Both the position numbers and the translations under genes were made by a program. From NCBI RefSeq assembly GCF_913020055.1, contig NZ_CAJWCF010000017.1, forward strand, positions 1 to 53,442: a DNA stretch of 53,442 nt, read 5' to 3'. The notes below the pieces were generated by a model that saw nothing but the letters and a program-made list of their open reading frames with translations, did not search any database and had not been told where the DNA came from. Origin of the DNA: an uncultured Paraglaciecola sp. (GTDB lineage: Bacteria; Pseudomonadota; Gammaproteobacteria; Enterobacterales; Alteromonadaceae). Of the stretch, positions 51,898-53,442 are shown in pieces (within the stretch, counting starts at the first letter, position 1; every line of letters starts with the position of its first letter).

Positions 51898-52404
51898 ATG
51901 ACAGATGTTTATCAAAACTTCCTGCCAAAACAACATTTTTCTGACCTGCAACGCTTGTTCATGACCAACATCTTACCTTGGCATTATTCTGATCGTGTGG
52001 TGTCTACGCAGCGACACTTTATGTTTGGGCATACGTTTATGGAAGATGGCCAGATTGTTAATCCAACCTATTTTGAGCCTGTAAGAGGTATGTTGTTACA
52101 ATTACAACAGAAGGTTAAATTTATTGGTGTGAGCCGCATTCGAGCTGTGATGTATACCAATCAAGGCAAAGAAATAAAACACCCAACTCATGTGGATATT
52201 CCTCTCGATTCAGGGGTATCAGACAAATTTCGTATTGCTGTTTTTCATGTTAACACCTGCAATGGAAAAACGGTGATTGGCGATAAAGAAATCGAGTCCC
52301 AACAGAATCAACTTATTTTGTTTAAAAATGTTCCGCATTACGGCACCGTACAAACTGACACGGACACGCGAGTTGTCATAAATTTTTCTCTGAGAATTGA
52401 ATAA
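51898..52404 (+). CDS. Putative Fe(II)/2-oxoglutarate-dependent oxygenase
   Basis: A 168-residue cupin-like beta protein. The candidate iron site is HxD in HPTHVDIPLD (about residues 99-101) with a distal His in FKNVPHYGTVQT and an Arg in TRVVINFSLRIE that could bind 2-oxoglutarate. This pattern matches small phage-type and prolyl-4-hydroxylase-like oxygenases. No signal peptide. The start lacks a strong ribosome binding site. Substrate unknown; it sits alone. Confidence 0.65.
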   Translation: MTDVYQNFLPKQHFSDLQRLFMTNILPWHYSDRVVSTQRHFMFGHTFMEDGQIVNPTYFEPVRGMLLQLQQKVKFIGVSRIRAVMYTNQGKEIKHPTHVDIPLDSGVSDKFRIAVFHVNTCNGKTVIGDKEIESQQNQLILFKNVPHYGTVQTDTDTRVVINFSLRIE

Positions 52405-52531
52405 GAAATATTGGATTCTTTTAACTTACAAGTTGGGCTGTGAACTCAAAACCTTAGTAAATTTGTGGTTGAAACCTTTTGTTATGCCTTTACTCTACTG
52501 ATATATAAATCAAACTGATTAAGAGACTATT

Positions 52532-53442
52532 ATGCCTGACATTGTTGTCATGTTTTTTCTGCTTGGCCTGATTGCTGGCTTAGTTCGCTCTGATCTAAAA
52601 GTCCCTAAAGCCACCTACGACACTATGAGTTTGTTGTTGATGTTAACCATTGGCCTCAAGGGTGGCATGGCTTTACATGGAAAGTTGAGTTGGGACTTAG
52701 TACCTGAACTTTTGTTGGTTGGTGCCTTGGGCGGCATTATTCCGCTATTACTATTTCCGATACTGAGGAAGCTGATACAGTTGTCATTAGCTGACAGCGC
52801 CAGTATTGCAGCGCATTACGGTTCAGTAAGTGCAGGTACATTTGCTGTGGCATTGGCTTATGTTGAAACCAACCAACTCGCGGTATCCGCGCAAGTTACT
52901 TTATATTTAGTCTTATTAGAACTGCCTGCCATTGTGGTGGGATTGTTGTTGTATCGCCGATATCAAACTGGCACTGCTTCTACTAGCATGGGTAATTTAT
53001 GGCATGAGTCATTTACCAATAGAGGCGTTATTTTACTATTGGGCGGTGTGATCATTGGTTTTATGTATGGTTATCAAACCGGTAGTGAAGTCACCGAAAT
53101 GTTTACTGGTGTCTTTAAAGCCGTGCTTGCATTGTTTTTATTAGAAATGGGCTTAGTGGCGGCAGGTACATTGCAACCTATTCCTTTTAAACATTGGCGC
53201 TTGCTAGTGTTTGCTCTATTAGCACCTAGCTTGTTGGCTGGTTTTGGTATTGCAACGGGTTATGTGTTGGACTTAAGTGTGGGCTCTACGGTTATTCTAG
53301 CCAGCCTACTCGCCAGTGCTTCATACATTGCAGCACCTGCAGCGATCAAAAGTAGCATTAATGAAGCTGATATTGGTTTAGCCATGTTGGCTTCGTTGGG
53401 GCTGACATTTCCGTTTAACGTGATAATCGGTATCAGTTTTTA
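52532..53442 (+). CDS. sbtA: SbtA-type sodium-dependent bicarbonate permease family protein, 3'-truncated
   Basis: The frame begins MPDIVVMFFLLGLIAGLVRS at the ATG 52532, after AAGAG, and stays open to the right edge, giving 303 residues of a usual ~320-370. It is a polytopic membrane protein with SbtA family features: DTMSLLLMLTIGLKGGMALH, LADSASIAAHYGSVSAGTFA, LLEMGLVAAGTL and ASYIAAPAAIKSSINEADIG. In cyanobacteria SbtA imports bicarbonate with Na+; the role in heterotrophs may be bicarbonate supply or pH balance. The 127 bp before it show only the ribosome binding site. The symbol reflects family resemblance. Confidence 0.88.
   Translation, partial: MPDIVVMFFLLGLIAGLVRSDLKVPKATYDTMSLLLMLTIGLKGGMALHGKLSWDLVPELLLVGALGGIIPLLLFPILRKLIQLSLADSASIAAHYGSVSAGTFAVALAYVETNQLAVSAQVTLYLVLLELPAIVVGLLLYRRYQTGTASTSMGNLWHESFTNRGVILLLGGVIIGFMYGYQTGSEVTEMFTGVFKAVLALFLLEMGLVAAGTLQPIPFKHWRLLVFALLAPSLLAGFGIATGYVLDLSVGSTVILASLLASASYIAAPAAIKSSINEADIGLAMLASLGLTFPFNVIIGISF

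Overview
The window looks like chromosomal DNA of a marine heterotrophic gammaproteobacterium, most likely Alteromonadales (Glaciecola/Paraglaciecola-like). The base composition is AT-leaning. It carries the end of a typical atp operon (atpD-atpC), a divergent yicC / rph-pyrE-tusA block, proBA, two large TonB-dependent receptors, and families common in that order (DUF1285, DUF3014, DUF6702 beside an M1 peptidase, a DUF3391/HD-GYP protein, an SbtA-type permease). I saw no rRNA, tRNA, CRISPR array, intact transposase or prophage. The genus is inferred from gene content only.

Layout. 0-1.8 kb: atpD (5' truncated), atpC, terminator, exported MsrA. 2-10.6 kb (minus strand): a two-ORF acetoacetate-decarboxylase-like/FAD oxidoreductase whose reading frame is split by a 1-nt overlap, then a TonB-dependent receptor overlapping a 7TMR-DISM hybrid histidine kinase. 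10.7-15.2 kb: TapT-like DTW protein, a polysaccharide co-polymerase carrying a degenerate tyrosine-recombinase-like C-terminal domain, an alkyltransferase-like protein and an HD-GYP phosphodiesterase. 15.2-19.3 kb: two small hypotheticals, a 7 x 18-bp tandem repeat, then yicC and rph-pyrE-tusA. 19.3-31 kb: amidohydrolase/methyltransferase operon with DUF1285 and DUF3014, fatty-acid hydroxylase family protein, FrlD-like kinase, two genes bordered by attC-like sites, a 40-residue membrane protein with an FNR-type box, and DUF6702 with an M1 peptidase. 31-33.9 kb: proB-proA-HAD.

34.1-46.5 kb is the main accessory block. It holds two SDRs, a TonB-dependent receptor, a cytochrome-containing PQQ-type alcohol dehydrogenase of the polyvinyl-alcohol-dehydrogenase family, a two-domain VOC protein, an alpha/beta hydrolase with an Asp nucleophile, a type-B carboxylesterase, a TetR and an AraC regulator. 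Nearly all its non-SDR enzymes carry export signals. This suggests an envelope-located pathway that takes up and oxidises or hydrolyses an unidentified alcohol- or ester-containing compound. A near-perfect palindrome before the receptor gene shares an 11-bp half-site with the intergenic region of the divergent SDR/PQQ dehydrogenase pair, consistent with one shared regulator.

46.6-53.4 kb: a ~260-bp MITE-like element with terminal inverted repeats, an inverted partial copy 5 kb away, DUF3224, GFA-family, M20 peptidase and EamA genes, an ECF-type sigma factor overlapping a membrane protein (likely anti-sigma), a putative Fe(II)/2OG oxygenase, and a 3'-truncated SbtA-type permease.

Most unusual items: the co-polymerase/recombinase fusion, the exported catabolic cluster with its shared operator, the attC-like pair around a MAPEG gene, the split ADC-FAD gene, and the FNR-type box before the tiny membrane protein.
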